From assembly GCA_021300075.1 (NCBI GenBank), contig JAJTIB010000061.1, positions 1 through 6,347 of the forward strand: a stretch of DNA of 6,347 nucleotides, in the 5' to 3' direction. This stretch comes from Rickettsiales bacterium (lineage in GTDB: Bacteria; Pseudomonadota; Alphaproteobacteria; Rickettsiales; UBA3002). Both the position numbers and the translations under genes were made by a program. The notes under the pieces were generated by a model. The model was not told the DNA's origin and did not search any database. It worked only from the letters and a program-made list of their open reading frames with translations. Within the stretch, counting starts at the first letter, position 1. The number at the start of each line of letters is the position of its first letter. Below are positions 1 through 5,869 of this stretch, one piece after another.

Positions 1-2
1 CC

Positions 3-425
3 CGCCATTCGCCCTATACGCCGCCGCAACTGGTGGCGATGATTCTTGACATTGAGCGCTACCCGGAATTTCTGCCCTGGTGCCGCGCTGCGCGCATCAT
101 TGAACGCGGTGAAGAAGGGTTTACCGGTGAACTGGTCATCAGCTTTCACCACCTGACCGAGCGCTACAGCTCGCGCGTGAGCCATCGCACGCTTCATAGC
201 GGGGCGGAAGAAATTGATGTGACGCTCGTCAAAGGCCCGTTCAAACATTTGAAGAATGCGTGGCGGATCGTGCCGCGGGCGGATGGCTCGGATATTCATT
301 TCCATCTCGATTTCGCGTTCAAATCGAAAATGCTTGAGAAACTGATTGGCGGACTTTTCACCCGCGCGACCGAAAAAATGACCAAGGCCTTCCTTGCCCG
401 TGCCGATGTGTTGTATGGTAAATAA
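3..425 (+). CDS. COQ10/RatA-family START-domain protein (5' end outside window)
   Basis: This is a small SRPBCC/START-like lipid-binding protein of the family annotated either as COQ10 ubiquinone-binding protein or as 'RatA family toxin'. Members are thought to bind isoprenoid quinones or other lipids in a hydrophobic cavity and to help respiratory function. The reading frame is open to the left edge, and the codons before the GTG at 33 already read HSPYTPPQL, the usual run-in to the family motif. The gene therefore starts upstream, and only about 10 to 15 residues are probably missing. Recognisable blocks are the ERYPEFLPWC motif (about positions 54-83), the KGPFKHLKNAWR strand, and the amphipathic C-terminal helix containing KLIGGLFTRA. 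It ends in LYGK, typical of the family. The toxin name comes from E. coli RatA; in alphaproteobacteria a COQ10-like role is more likely. The family assignment is firm, the exact function is not. Confidence 0.88.
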   Translation, partial: RHSPYTPPQLVAMILDIERYPEFLPWCRAARIIERGEEGFTGELVISFHHLTERYSSRVSHRTLHSGAEEIDVTLVKGPFKHLKNAWRIVPRADGSDIHFHLDFAFKSKMLEKLIGGLFTRATEKMTKAFLARADVLYGK

Positions 426-501
426 ATTGGTGTTAGGCCGTGTCGGTCAGGGAGAAAAGGTTATTTCGAAGAACCCTATTGAATCCGACGCTATCCCGAC
501 T

Positions 502-530
502 ATGTTCTTACTAACTCCTAACCAGAACAT
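502..530. promoter_or_regulatory. Inverted repeat upstream of the AtsE-like gene, possible operator
   Basis: A perfect 7-bp inverted repeat, ATGTTCT at 502-508 and AGAACAT at 524-530, is separated by 15 bases. The half-site centres are 22 bp apart, about two helical turns, which suits a dimeric repressor on one face of the DNA. The left arm overlaps a weak -10-like hexamer (TATGTT, 501-506) that lies 16 bp from a weak -35-like hexamer (TTGAAT, 479-484). The right arm sits just before the AGGA ribosome-binding site (535-538). It could equally be an RNA hairpin in the leader. The repeat is directly visible; a regulatory role is inference. Confidence 0.35.
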
Positions 531-548
531 GAATAGGAATATTACATT

Positions 549-1079
549 ATGAAAAACCTCGAAATCGCCACCCATAAATCCCCCACCCTTTGGGTGCTGG
601 TGGCAGATGGTAAACAGGCCTCTATCTACACACTGGGCAGTGAGGAAAAAGTTATTCCCCTGCCTGGTAGTGCCAAGCAGCGTCATTTCAATGCGACCAC
701 CGTACAGACTCTAATAGAAGTTGAGGGGATGCGCTGGCAGGCACAATCAGCGGAAGAATATCAGGTCGGTCGTAACTCCACGGGCATGGTGTTTGAAAGC
801 GCTGGCGGCGCGCGTCATATGAGTGAACCGCATGTCGATGCCCGGCGCGAAGTGAAGGAGCATTTTGCCATCAGGATTGCCGGTGAGGTAAACCGCGCAC
901 GGGCGAAAAAATCCTTTGATCAACTCGTGGTGATTGCCCCGCCGCAGATGCTGGGCGAACTGCGCGCCCATTTTAACAAGGAAACTGGTGCTGCGATCAA
1001 GGCCGAGCTTTCAAAAGAACTGACGCAATTAAGCCCACGCGATCTGCTCGCCCATCTTCAAGAAAATCTGCCCATCTAA
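549..1079 (+). CDS. AtsE-like 'host attachment' protein (baeRF/eRF1-domain family)
   Basis: This belongs to the family annotated as host attachment protein, after Agrobacterium AtsE, which has been related to the bacterial eRF1-like (baeRF) domains. The family name comes from an attachment phenotype; the fold suggests a cytoplasmic RNA- or ribosome-associated role. Residues 15-28 (WVLVADGKQASIYT) form the first strand and turn. Then come the GR-ES-G-RH-EP-D signature (residues 74-97) and the HFA-RIAGEVNRA helix (105-118). The FDQLVVIAPPQMLGELR core spans 123-139, and the tail LSPRDLLAHL spans 161-170. At 176 residues it is slightly longer than many members because of an N-terminal extension. 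The ATG at 549 is preceded by AGGA with 10-base spacing. No signal peptide or membrane segment is seen. It is monocistronic here and faces the lipoprotein gene tail to tail with a 13-base gap. The family call is strong, the molecular role open. Confidence 0.85.
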   Translation: MKNLEIATHKSPTLWVLVADGKQASIYTLGSEEKVIPLPGSAKQRHFNATTVQTLIEVEGMRWQAQSAEEYQVGRNSTGMVFESAGGARHMSEPHVDARREVKEHFAIRIAGEVNRARAKKSFDQLVVIAPPQMLGELRAHFNKETGAAIKAELSKELTQLSPRDLLAHLQENLPI

Positions 1080-1084
1080 CTTGG

Positions 1085-1109
1085 CCGTCACGTCACCGCT
1101 TGACGACGG
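1085..1109. other. Stem-loop at the junction of two convergent genes
   Basis: CGTCA (1091-1095) and TGACG (1101-1105) enclose a 5-base loop. CCGT (1085-1088) can pair with ACGG (1106-1109) after a 2-base bulge, giving about nine base pairs in all. It lies just after the AtsE-like stop codon and covers the last codons of the opposing lipoprotein gene. Neither strand has a T-run after the stem, so it is not a classical intrinsic terminator. It may slow or stop convergent transcription, or simply be chance pairing in coding sequence. Confidence 0.25.
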
Positions 1110-1959
1110 ACCGCTGGCGATATTCCGGTAATGGCGCGGGGGGCGTCGGCGGAGCAGGTGCTGCTGTTGCCGGCTTGGCGGGGGGAGGAATTGGTCCGCA
1201 GCCATGGCCATTGGCCAGCCCTTTGAGAAAGGATCGCCGGGCAATGCCGGCGCGGTGAGCTTTTTCAATTTCGCGCACATGATCTTCTGCGCCGCTCATG
1301 TAACGTATAACGCTACGAAACGGAAGGATATTGACATAGCCCGTCACCGTATCGGCCACGCGGTCCTGAGCAGCCTCGCTGCCGCGGGTGATATATTCAC
1401 CATTCTTTTCCGCAGGCGCCTCGTTCTGTATGTCGGGCGCTGTCGCGTCCGGACCGAGTAATTCATTAAGTCGCACAATCTGTTTATGTATCTCCTTACA
1501 AGTCATGGGTTCGGGCAAGGCGTAGGCATTTTTTTTATATTTCAGCAGTTCCTCGGGGATGGGATCCTCGATCAGCCCGATATCTTTAACAGGGGTTTTT
1601 GCGGCCTCCAGCGCGCCATCAAACGTATCGGTAAACATGTCTGACATGATTTCTTCCATCGGTCGGTCGGGTGTGAATTTTTCACTTGCCAGCGCATCTT
1701 CCATTATTTCCATCGCCATTTCTTCCTGGGTTTCTAAGGCGGACTCCTTATTCGCCCCCTTCTTTGGCTCTTTTTCAATTTTCTCAGCTAAATTTTTTTT
1801 CTTAGATTTCTCGACAGCAACTTTTTTCTGAGGATCTGCGCTGTTGTTTTTTTCTTCCTGACTATTCTCACAGCCTGTCAGAACAAAAACCAGCATCAGA
1901 AAAAATACGCCAAAGCGAAAGATGGAGCGCGCAAGAGAGCTGGAATGACAGATTATCAT
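1093..1959 (-). CDS. Uncharacterised lipoprotein with Lys/Glu-rich linker and proline-rich tail
   Basis: This is a predicted lipoprotein of 288 residues with no function I can name. Residues 11-29 form a basic-then-hydrophobic signal peptide ending in the lipobox LTGC, so Cys30 would be lipidated. The +2 residue is Glu rather than Asp, which favours the outer membrane. Residues 31-80 are a Lys/Glu/Asn-rich, probably disordered or helical linker. Residues 150-254 resemble a conserved alphaproteobacterial hypothetical domain: PEPMTCKEI with Cys154, LNELLGPD, LPFRSVIRYMSGAEDH, and RRSFLKG before Cys254. The tail 257-278 is rich in Pro and Ala and may interact with the cell wall. The start at 1959 is supported by a strong GGGAGGA ribosome-binding site. 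The linker codons are AT-rich and carry A-runs of 6, 7 and 8 bases, with another A8 at 1529-1536, unlike the GC-richer 3' half. It is divergent from the MgtC-like gene. Confidence 0.8.
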   Translation of the reverse strand: MIICHSSSLARSIFRFGVFFLMLVFVLTGCENSQEEKNNSADPQKKVAVEKSKKKNLAEKIEKEPKKGANKESALETQEEMAMEIMEDALASEKFTPDRPMEEIMSDMFTDTFDGALEAAKTPVKDIGLIEDPIPEELLKYKKNAYALPEPMTCKEIHKQIVRLNELLGPDATAPDIQNEAPAEKNGEYITRGSEAAQDRVADTVTGYVNILPFRSVIRYMSGAEDHVREIEKAHRAGIARRSFLKGLANGHGCGPIPPPAKPATAAPAPPTPPAPLPEYRQRSVVKR

Positions 1960-1961
1960 TA

Positions 1962-1968
1962 TCCTCCC
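1962..1968 (-). promoter_or_regulatory. Ribosome-binding site deciding the lipoprotein start
   Basis: On the minus strand the sequence GGGAGGA ends two bases before the ATG at 1959. It is the strongest Shine-Dalgarno match in this divergent region. The spacing is short, but no other in-frame start fits and the signal peptide begins directly after it. It also argues that the 1945-2037 stretch is control region rather than the N-terminus of the MgtC-like protein on the other strand. Confidence 0.6.
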
Positions 1969-2037
1969 ATTTTAGTGATTTCTCGGGGGATACACAATAT
2001 CTGGCGTGAAGTTTTAAATCATGCTAGTTTAACAGAC

Positions 2038-2517
2038 ATGTACATGATGACACTCAGTTGGGAAGAGATCGCCCTGAGGCTAGGGCTTGCGCTGGTATTG
2101 GGTGGACTCATCGGGCTGGAACGTCAGTGGCGCAGCCATTATGTGGGCTTACGCACCAATACACTGGTTGCGCTTGGGTCGGCGGCGATGATGCTTTGTG
2201 GCGAGGCGGTTTCTGCATCCGAGCCTTATGGCATTGTGCATGTAGTCGCGGGTATCATCGCCGGGATTGGCTTCATCGGCGGCGGTGTCATCATTCAGGA
2301 AGGGTTGACAGTGCGCGGCTGTAATACGGCAGCGACTTTGTGGTGCAGTGTCGGAGTCGGACTTTTTGCCGGAGCCGGATTTATGGTGGCGGCGGTCATT
2401 CTCGGCGTCATCGTCGTATTGGTGAACCTGACTTTGCGTCCGGTCGTTTATTACATCAACGAAAAAGCCCTGACTGCGAACCCACCCTCCGCCGACGAAC
2501 ATAAGCGAGAAATTTAG
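2038..2517 (+). CDS. MgtC/SapB-family inner membrane protein, short form
   Basis: The product is an inner membrane protein of the MgtC/SapB family, which is linked to growth in low magnesium, intracellular survival and control of ATP synthase. Family signatures are GGLIGLERQWRSHYVGLRTNTLVALG (about residues 22-47), the glycine-rich third helix VAGIIAGIGFIGGGVI, and VRGCNTAATLWCSVGVGLFAGAG. About five hydrophobic segments fill residues 10-140. The cytoplasmic ACT-like domain of long MgtC proteins is absent, leaving only a short charged tail. The frame is open back to an ATG at 1945, but that would add 31 non-family residues and overlap the divergent lipoprotein start. I prefer ATG 2038, with 2044 and 2047 equally possible; none has a clear ribosome-binding site. 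Its stop overlaps the acetate kinase stop by 4 bp in convergent orientation, so no terminator fits between them. Its ligand is unknown. Confidence 0.87.
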   Translation: MYMMTLSWEEIALRLGLALVLGGLIGLERQWRSHYVGLRTNTLVALGSAAMMLCGEAVSASEPYGIVHVVAGIIAGIGFIGGGVIIQEGLTVRGCNTAATLWCSVGVGLFAGAGFMVAAVILGVIVVLVNLTLRPVVYYINEKALTANPPSADEHKREI

Positions 2518-3518
2518 AGCATTGCTTGGCAGGCACGGGCGAGGACAGTTTCTTCGTCGGTCGGTATGGTCATCACTTCAAACATCCCGGCAAAACGTAA
2601 AAGCTCAGTGATGCGTTCGCGGATCGGTGCAGCATGTTCGCCGATACCGCCAGTAAACACGAGCAGATCAATCCCCCCCAAAATGGGCAGAAGGCCAGAG
2701 ATCTCGCGCGCCGCATAGCGACAGTAAAGTTCTATTGCCTCGGCCGCTGCCGGGGCTTTACTGGCAAGAAGGTCACTCATCTTGGCGCTGATGCCCGACA
2801 CTCCAATGAGGCCGGATTCCTCGTAAAGTAGCCGGGCGAGATCTTCCGTTCGCATATTTTTTTCTTCAAGGAGATAGAGCAGAACTCCGGCATCGATCGC
2901 GCCGCAGCGCGTGCCCATCATCATGCCGTCCAGCGTTGAAAACCCCATTGTCCCCCCTATGCTTTTTAGATTTTTTATAGCACAGGCACTTGAACCACCA
3001 CCCAGATGGGCGACGACAATCTTTCCTCTCGCTCTTTCAGCCGCTTTCTCCGGCAGGATGGATGCAATGTATTCGTAAGAAAGTCCGTGAAAACCGTAAC
3101 GTTTCAGCCCTTCGTCATGATAGCGTCGCGGGAGCGCGAACCGGCGGTCGATGGCCGGAATGTCCTGATGAAATGCCGTATCAAAACAGACCATGTGAAG
3201 CACTTTGGGATAAAGTTTTTGTACTTCCACAATCAGGCGCAGCGCAGCGGGCTGATGCAGCGGTGCGAGCTTGGCCAGCCCGTTTAAATCGGCAATCACT
3301 TTCTCATCGAGCTTCACCGGCTTATGGTAGAGATCCCCTCCATGCACTACGCGGTAAGCCACGCCTTTGATTCCAAGACTACCAATGGCGCAGAGCCACT
3401 CTTCGGCCTCGGCGGTATTATGGGCCGTCGTCCGCCCCTTGCGTTCGAGTGTCTTTGAGTCAAATGCCGCGAGTTTGGTATTGTCCGAACCGGCATTACA
3501 AGTGATGATGACACTCAT
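2514..3518 (-). CDS. ackA: Acetate/acyl kinase, short variant
   Basis: This is an acetokinase-family enzyme that interconverts acetate (or another short acid) plus ATP with acyl phosphate plus ADP in the cytoplasm. It has 334 residues where about 400 is usual. Conserved sites by comparison with archaeal AckA are Asn8, Ser11 and Lys15 of the phosphate motif and Arg56 in RVVHGG. Others are His88 in APLHQP, Asp113 in FDTAFHQ, Phe143-His144 in YGFHG, Arg204 in MGTRCG, FTGGIGE (288-294) and Glu322 in IPTDEE. Three departures stand out. The loop reads NAGSDNTK instead of NAGSSSLK. HLGNGS has become HLGGGS (171-176), as in butyrate kinases. About 24 residues are missing between GFEV and IPTNEE. Its ATG overlaps the stop codon of the upstream phosphotransacetylase gene as ATGA, and GGAAAG lies just before, so the two are translationally coupled. 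The fold is certain; acid specificity is open. Confidence 0.93.
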   Translation of the reverse strand: MSVIITCNAGSDNTKLAAFDSKTLERKGRTTAHNTAEAEEWLCAIGSLGIKGVAYRVVHGGDLYHKPVKLDEKVIADLNGLAKLAPLHQPAALRLIVEVQKLYPKVLHMVCFDTAFHQDIPAIDRRFALPRRYHDEGLKRYGFHGLSYEYIASILPEKAAERARGKIVVAHLGGGSSACAIKNLKSIGGTMGFSTLDGMMMGTRCGAIDAGVLLYLLEEKNMRTEDLARLLYEESGLIGVSGISAKMSDLLASKAPAAAEAIELYCRYAAREISGLLPILGGIDLLVFTGGIGEHAAPIRERITELLRFAGMFEVMTIPTDEETVLARACQAML

Positions 3519-4921
3519 ACTTTCCGCGCACGATAATAAAGTAAAGCTAGCGCCGCAGAAACCATACGGTCTTCCGCATCGCTCGCCCGACTGGTGATGA
3601 TGATGGGCACTTTTGCGCCGAGCACAAGTCCCGCTCCCTGTGCGCCCGAAAAATAACGCAGTTGCTTATAAAGCATATTGCCTGATTCAATGTCGGGAAC
3701 CACGAGTATATCGGCATTCCCCGCCACGGGTGAATGTTCAAGGCCCTTGACGATTGCCGCCTCGCGCGAAACGGCATTGTCAAACGCCAGTGGTCCATCT
3801 ACCAGCCCGCCGGTAATCTGCCCGCGCTCGGCCATTTTGCATAGTGCTGTGGCGTCAAGTGTTGAAGGTAGTTTTTCATTCACTATCTCAATCGCCGATA
3901 GAATAGCCACTTTCGGTGTACCTAAACCAATCGCCACGAACAGATCAATCGCATTTTGCACGATGTCTTTTTTGGTCATCAGGGTTGGGTTGATGTTAAG
4001 CGCCGCATCCGTCAGGAATAATGGTTTGGGGTAGCTCGGCACATCGAGCACCAGCACATGGCTCATCCGCCGTCCGGTTCGAAGCCCAGTATCGCGCGCT
4101 ACCGCCGCATGCATCAATTCTTCGGTCGAGAGCTTACCTTTCATCAGGGCTTCAACCTCTCCGTTACGGGCCAGCGCAACCGCCGCGTCTGCGGCTGCAT
4201 GACTGTGGGGGGTGGCTAGAATCGGGTAAGGGGTGAGGTCGATATGGGCGTCTTCGGCCACTTTGCGGATTTTGGCTTCCGGTCCCACCAGAATGGGGGC
4301 GATGATACCGCGCCGCGCCGCTTCAATTGCGCCCGAAAGCGATAAAATATCGGTCGGATGTACAACAGCCACTTTCAGAGGCGCGAGGCCAACACATTGA
4401 TTGAGCAACCACTGGGAGTAATTATGCGCCGGACTTTTAACCTGAATTTCTGGCAGAGTCTGAGCGTTCCAGACGGTTTTTTCGGTCGGTGCAATTACCA
4501 GCGCCTCGCCTTCCAGCACGTGCTCACCCTGCTCATTGGCACAGAGGGTTTGGAAAGTGATGTGATGGTGCTTATCGTCCTTGCGGATGGCTTTAACGGA
4601 AGCAGTAATCGTCTCGCCCAGTTTTACCGGACGCAGGAATTTGAGTGTCTGGCTGAGATAAATTGTTCCCGGTCCGGGTAGGTACATGCCCAGCAAGGTT
4701 GAGAACATCGACCCCGTCCACATGCCGTGCCCAACAATCTGGCGGAACATATCGGTTTTGGCGTACTGTTCGTCCAGATGCGCCGGATTCATGTCACCCG
4801 TCACCACCGCGAAAAGTTGAATTTCCTGCTTGGTCAGGGTGCGCGTCAGGCTTGCCGAATCACCAATCCTGATTTGGTCATAGGTCTTGTTGCTGATGCC
4901 GGAATGCGTCGTATTATTCAT
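3515..4921 (-). CDS. pta: Bifunctional MaoC-like hydratase / phosphate acyltransferase
   Basis: This is a two-domain enzyme of 468 residues, the usual length of the alphaproteobacterial fusion annotated as bifunctional enoyl-CoA hydratase/phosphate acetyltransferase. Residues 10-145 are a hot-dog MaoC domain. It has the (R)-specific hydratase motif GDMNPAHLD, catalytic Asp43 and His48, and the helix GHGMWTGSMF (64-73). Residues 183-463 are a PTA/PTB domain converting acyl-CoA plus phosphate to acyl phosphate and CoA. Its motifs are FLTDAALNINP (302-312), VDGPLAFDNAVS (374-385), VPDIESGNMLYKQL (408-421) and ITSRAS (442-447). This closing block looks more like phosphotransbutyrylase than E. coli Pta. 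The frame stays open upstream to an ATG at 5062, but those 47 residues are not family-like and cover the divergent control region, so I chose the ATG at 4921, which has only a weak GGGG ribosome-binding site. It is the first gene of the operon with ackA. Confidence 0.9.
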   Translation of the reverse strand: MNNTTHSGISNKTYDQIRIGDSASLTRTLTKQEIQLFAVVTGDMNPAHLDEQYAKTDMFRQIVGHGMWTGSMFSTLLGMYLPGPGTIYLSQTLKFLRPVKLGETITASVKAIRKDDKHHHITFQTLCANEQGEHVLEGEALVIAPTEKTVWNAQTLPEIQVKSPAHNYSQWLLNQCVGLAPLKVAVVHPTDILSLSGAIEAARRGIIAPILVGPEAKIRKVAEDAHIDLTPYPILATPHSHAAADAAVALARNGEVEALMKGKLSTEELMHAAVARDTGLRTGRRMSHVLVLDVPSYPKPLFLTDAALNINPTLMTKKDIVQNAIDLFVAIGLGTPKVAILSAIEIVNEKLPSTLDATALCKMAERGQITGGLVDGPLAFDNAVSREAAIVKGLEHSPVAGNADILVVPDIESGNMLYKQLRYFSGAQGAGLVLGAKVPIIITSRASDAEDRMVSAALALLYYRARKV

Positions 4922-5013
4922 AGGTTTGCCCCAGGTAAAATAACGCCACAGCACAGATAAACCATCCGGCGGCGGCTGACTAGAAATAAATCCAGAAGCG
5001 GCGTCGTTTAAGT

Positions 5014-5030
5014 GCCCGCCTACGGGCGGT
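5014..5030. repeat. GC-rich hairpin with two alternative registers
   Basis: GCCCG (5014-5018) can pair with CGGGC (5023-5027) around a CCTA loop. Alternatively, CCGCC (5016-5020) can pair with GGCGG (5025-5029) around a TACG loop, which on the plus strand is a stable C(UNCG)G tetraloop. The two pairings exclude each other. It lies in the 179-bp region between the pta-ackA operon and the divergent membrane protein gene, next to the Pho-box-like array. It would fall in the 5' leader of pta if that promoter lies to its right. No T-run follows. Its function is not known. Confidence 0.35.
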
Positions 5031-5040
5031 CTGACCCCGA

Positions 5041-5089
5041 TCTTCACAGAATTGTCACACAACTTGACCAGCCAAGCTGTTATTATAAC
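5041..5089 (+). promoter_or_regulatory. Candidate PhoB-type promoter (weaker array) between pta and the membrane protein gene
   Basis: Units TCTTCAC (5041-5047), TTGTCAC (5052-5058) and a degenerate CTTGACC (5063-5069) follow each other at 11-bp steps with 4-base linkers, the arrangement of PhoB half-sites. A -10-like TATTAT lies at 5081-5086, 11 bp after the last unit, with TATAAC as an alternative at 5084-5089. Transcription would begin only 5 to 10 bases before the ATG at 5101, which fits the lack of a ribosome-binding site there. The array points toward the membrane protein gene, but PhoB bound here could also act on the divergent pta-ackA operon. The periodicity is visible; PhoB binding is inference, and the third unit is poor. 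Confidence 0.45.
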
Positions 5090-5100
5090 CCTGAATAATT

Positions 5101-5850
5101 ATGGCAAACGCAACAACACTACAAAGCGAAATGCAAGGCGACGCTCCGGTGACGGTCACGCGCACCAAAATTCATTGGGGGCGGGTGATCAAAGGTGCGG
5201 CCACTATTACCGCTATTGCCGTTGTGGCGGTCGTTGGCTACTGGTTTGCCAGCAGCTTTTTTTCCACTCTTCTGGTATCAAATCCGCAACTCGCAGGGGC
5301 TGTAGCGATTACCGGTGCAGCTGCGAAAAGCATCTTTTTCACCGTCGCTCAGGGGATTGGTATTGGCCTGTCAGCGGTCGGGAATGTTCTTGGCGGCTTT
5401 TTTACTCAACTGTTCCCAAGCCTTGCTGGCGTTGGTGCTGCCGCAGCTGCCGCCCCAGCAGCAACCGCTCAAACGGTAGGCCATGGTGCAGGTGTGGCGA
5501 TGGCCGGTGCAGCTACCGCCATTGGCGGGCTATTTGCATTAAAACACGCGAGCGCCGTGATGCCGATGGTGACTACCGAGCATCACACCATGACACCGGA
5601 TGAACTCTCGAGCTATCAGGCAACAAAAACGGCGCTTAAAACCACGGAACTGGCGCATCACGCCGCTGAACACACCCAACACTCTCCGGCGCACCATCCG
5701 CAACCAAAAATTCATTCGCGCAACTGGACGGATCGTGTGACACCTGCAAATGCCGCCGTTCAGTCGTCTATTTCACCGCGCAGCGCCTCCTTCACTGAGC
5801 AACTGAATAAAGAAGCCGCCACGCCGATCAGTGCCGAAGCGAAACGTTAA
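5101..5850 (+). CDS. Unrecognised Ala-rich membrane protein with His-rich C-terminal region
   Basis: I do not recognise this protein of 249 residues. Residues 1-29 are polar and end in basic residues. A clear membrane segment follows at about 31-56, then moderately hydrophobic Gly/Ala-rich stretches at about 63-84, 85-110 and 128-149. These could be two to four helices in total. Residues 113-123 are almost all alanine. Residues 160-205 are hydrophilic and contain nine histidines, including a cluster at 186, 187, 191, 194, 198 and 199 that could bind metal. The tail is polar and probably disordered. No signal peptidase site is evident. The start ATG at 5101 has no ribosome-binding site and lies very near a possible promoter, so the message may be almost leaderless. 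The other frames here lack family-like products, and the Ala/Val-rich membrane pattern supports this frame. It is divergent from pta-ackA and ends in a possible terminator. Confidence 0.7.
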   Translation: MANATTLQSEMQGDAPVTVTRTKIHWGRVIKGAATITAIAVVAVVGYWFASSFFSTLLVSNPQLAGAVAITGAAAKSIFFTVAQGIGIGLSAVGNVLGGFFTQLFPSLAGVGAAAAAAPAATAQTVGHGAGVAMAGAATAIGGLFALKHASAVMPMVTTEHHTMTPDELSSYQATKTALKTTELAHHAAEHTQHSPAHHPQPKIHSRNWTDRVTPANAAVQSSISPRSASFTEQLNKEAATPISAEAKR

Positions 5851-5869
5851 CCGTTTCTTAATCTTTTTG
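5841..5869 (+). terminator. Possible intrinsic terminator after the membrane protein gene
   Basis: GAAACG (5841-5846) and CGTTTC (5852-5857) form a 6-bp stem with a 5-base loop that contains most of the TAA stop codon. The tract TTAATCTTTTTG follows at once. The stem is short and half AT, so termination would be weak. The T-run also borders the first PhoB-like unit, so the end of one gene and the promoter of the next are packed together here. Confidence 0.4.

Noticed and set aside
1559..1831. Open frame of 90 codons on the plus strand inside the lipoprotein gene
   Set aside because: It is antisense to a well-supported lipoprotein with signal peptide and ribosome-binding site, and its Ser/Phe-rich composition is what the reverse of Lys/Glu codons gives.
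1945..2037. N-terminal extension of the MgtC-like protein from an ATG at 1945
   Set aside because: The 31 extra residues are not MgtC-like, and the stretch overlaps the start and strong ribosome-binding site of the divergent lipoprotein gene.
2037..2046. Palindrome CATGTACATG over the MgtC-like start codons
   Set aside because: It is explained by closely spaced Met-Tyr-Met codons, is short, and has no second site nearby.
4922..5062. N-terminal extension of the MaoC-phosphotransacetylase by 47 residues up to an ATG at 5062
   Set aside because: The extra residues do not resemble the family, the length without them (468) is typical, and the extension would cover the hairpin and part of the Pho-like array.
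5064..5086. Ordinary sigma-70 promoter TTGACC with TATTAT
   Set aside because: The spacer is only 11 bp, too short for a standard -35/-10 pair; the TTGACC is better read as a degenerate unit of the 11-bp array.
5052..5603. Plus-strand frame of 183 codons overlapping the membrane protein gene
   Set aside because: Its product is a low-complexity Arg/Cys/Trp-rich sequence typical of an off-frame reading of Ala/Gly/Val codons.
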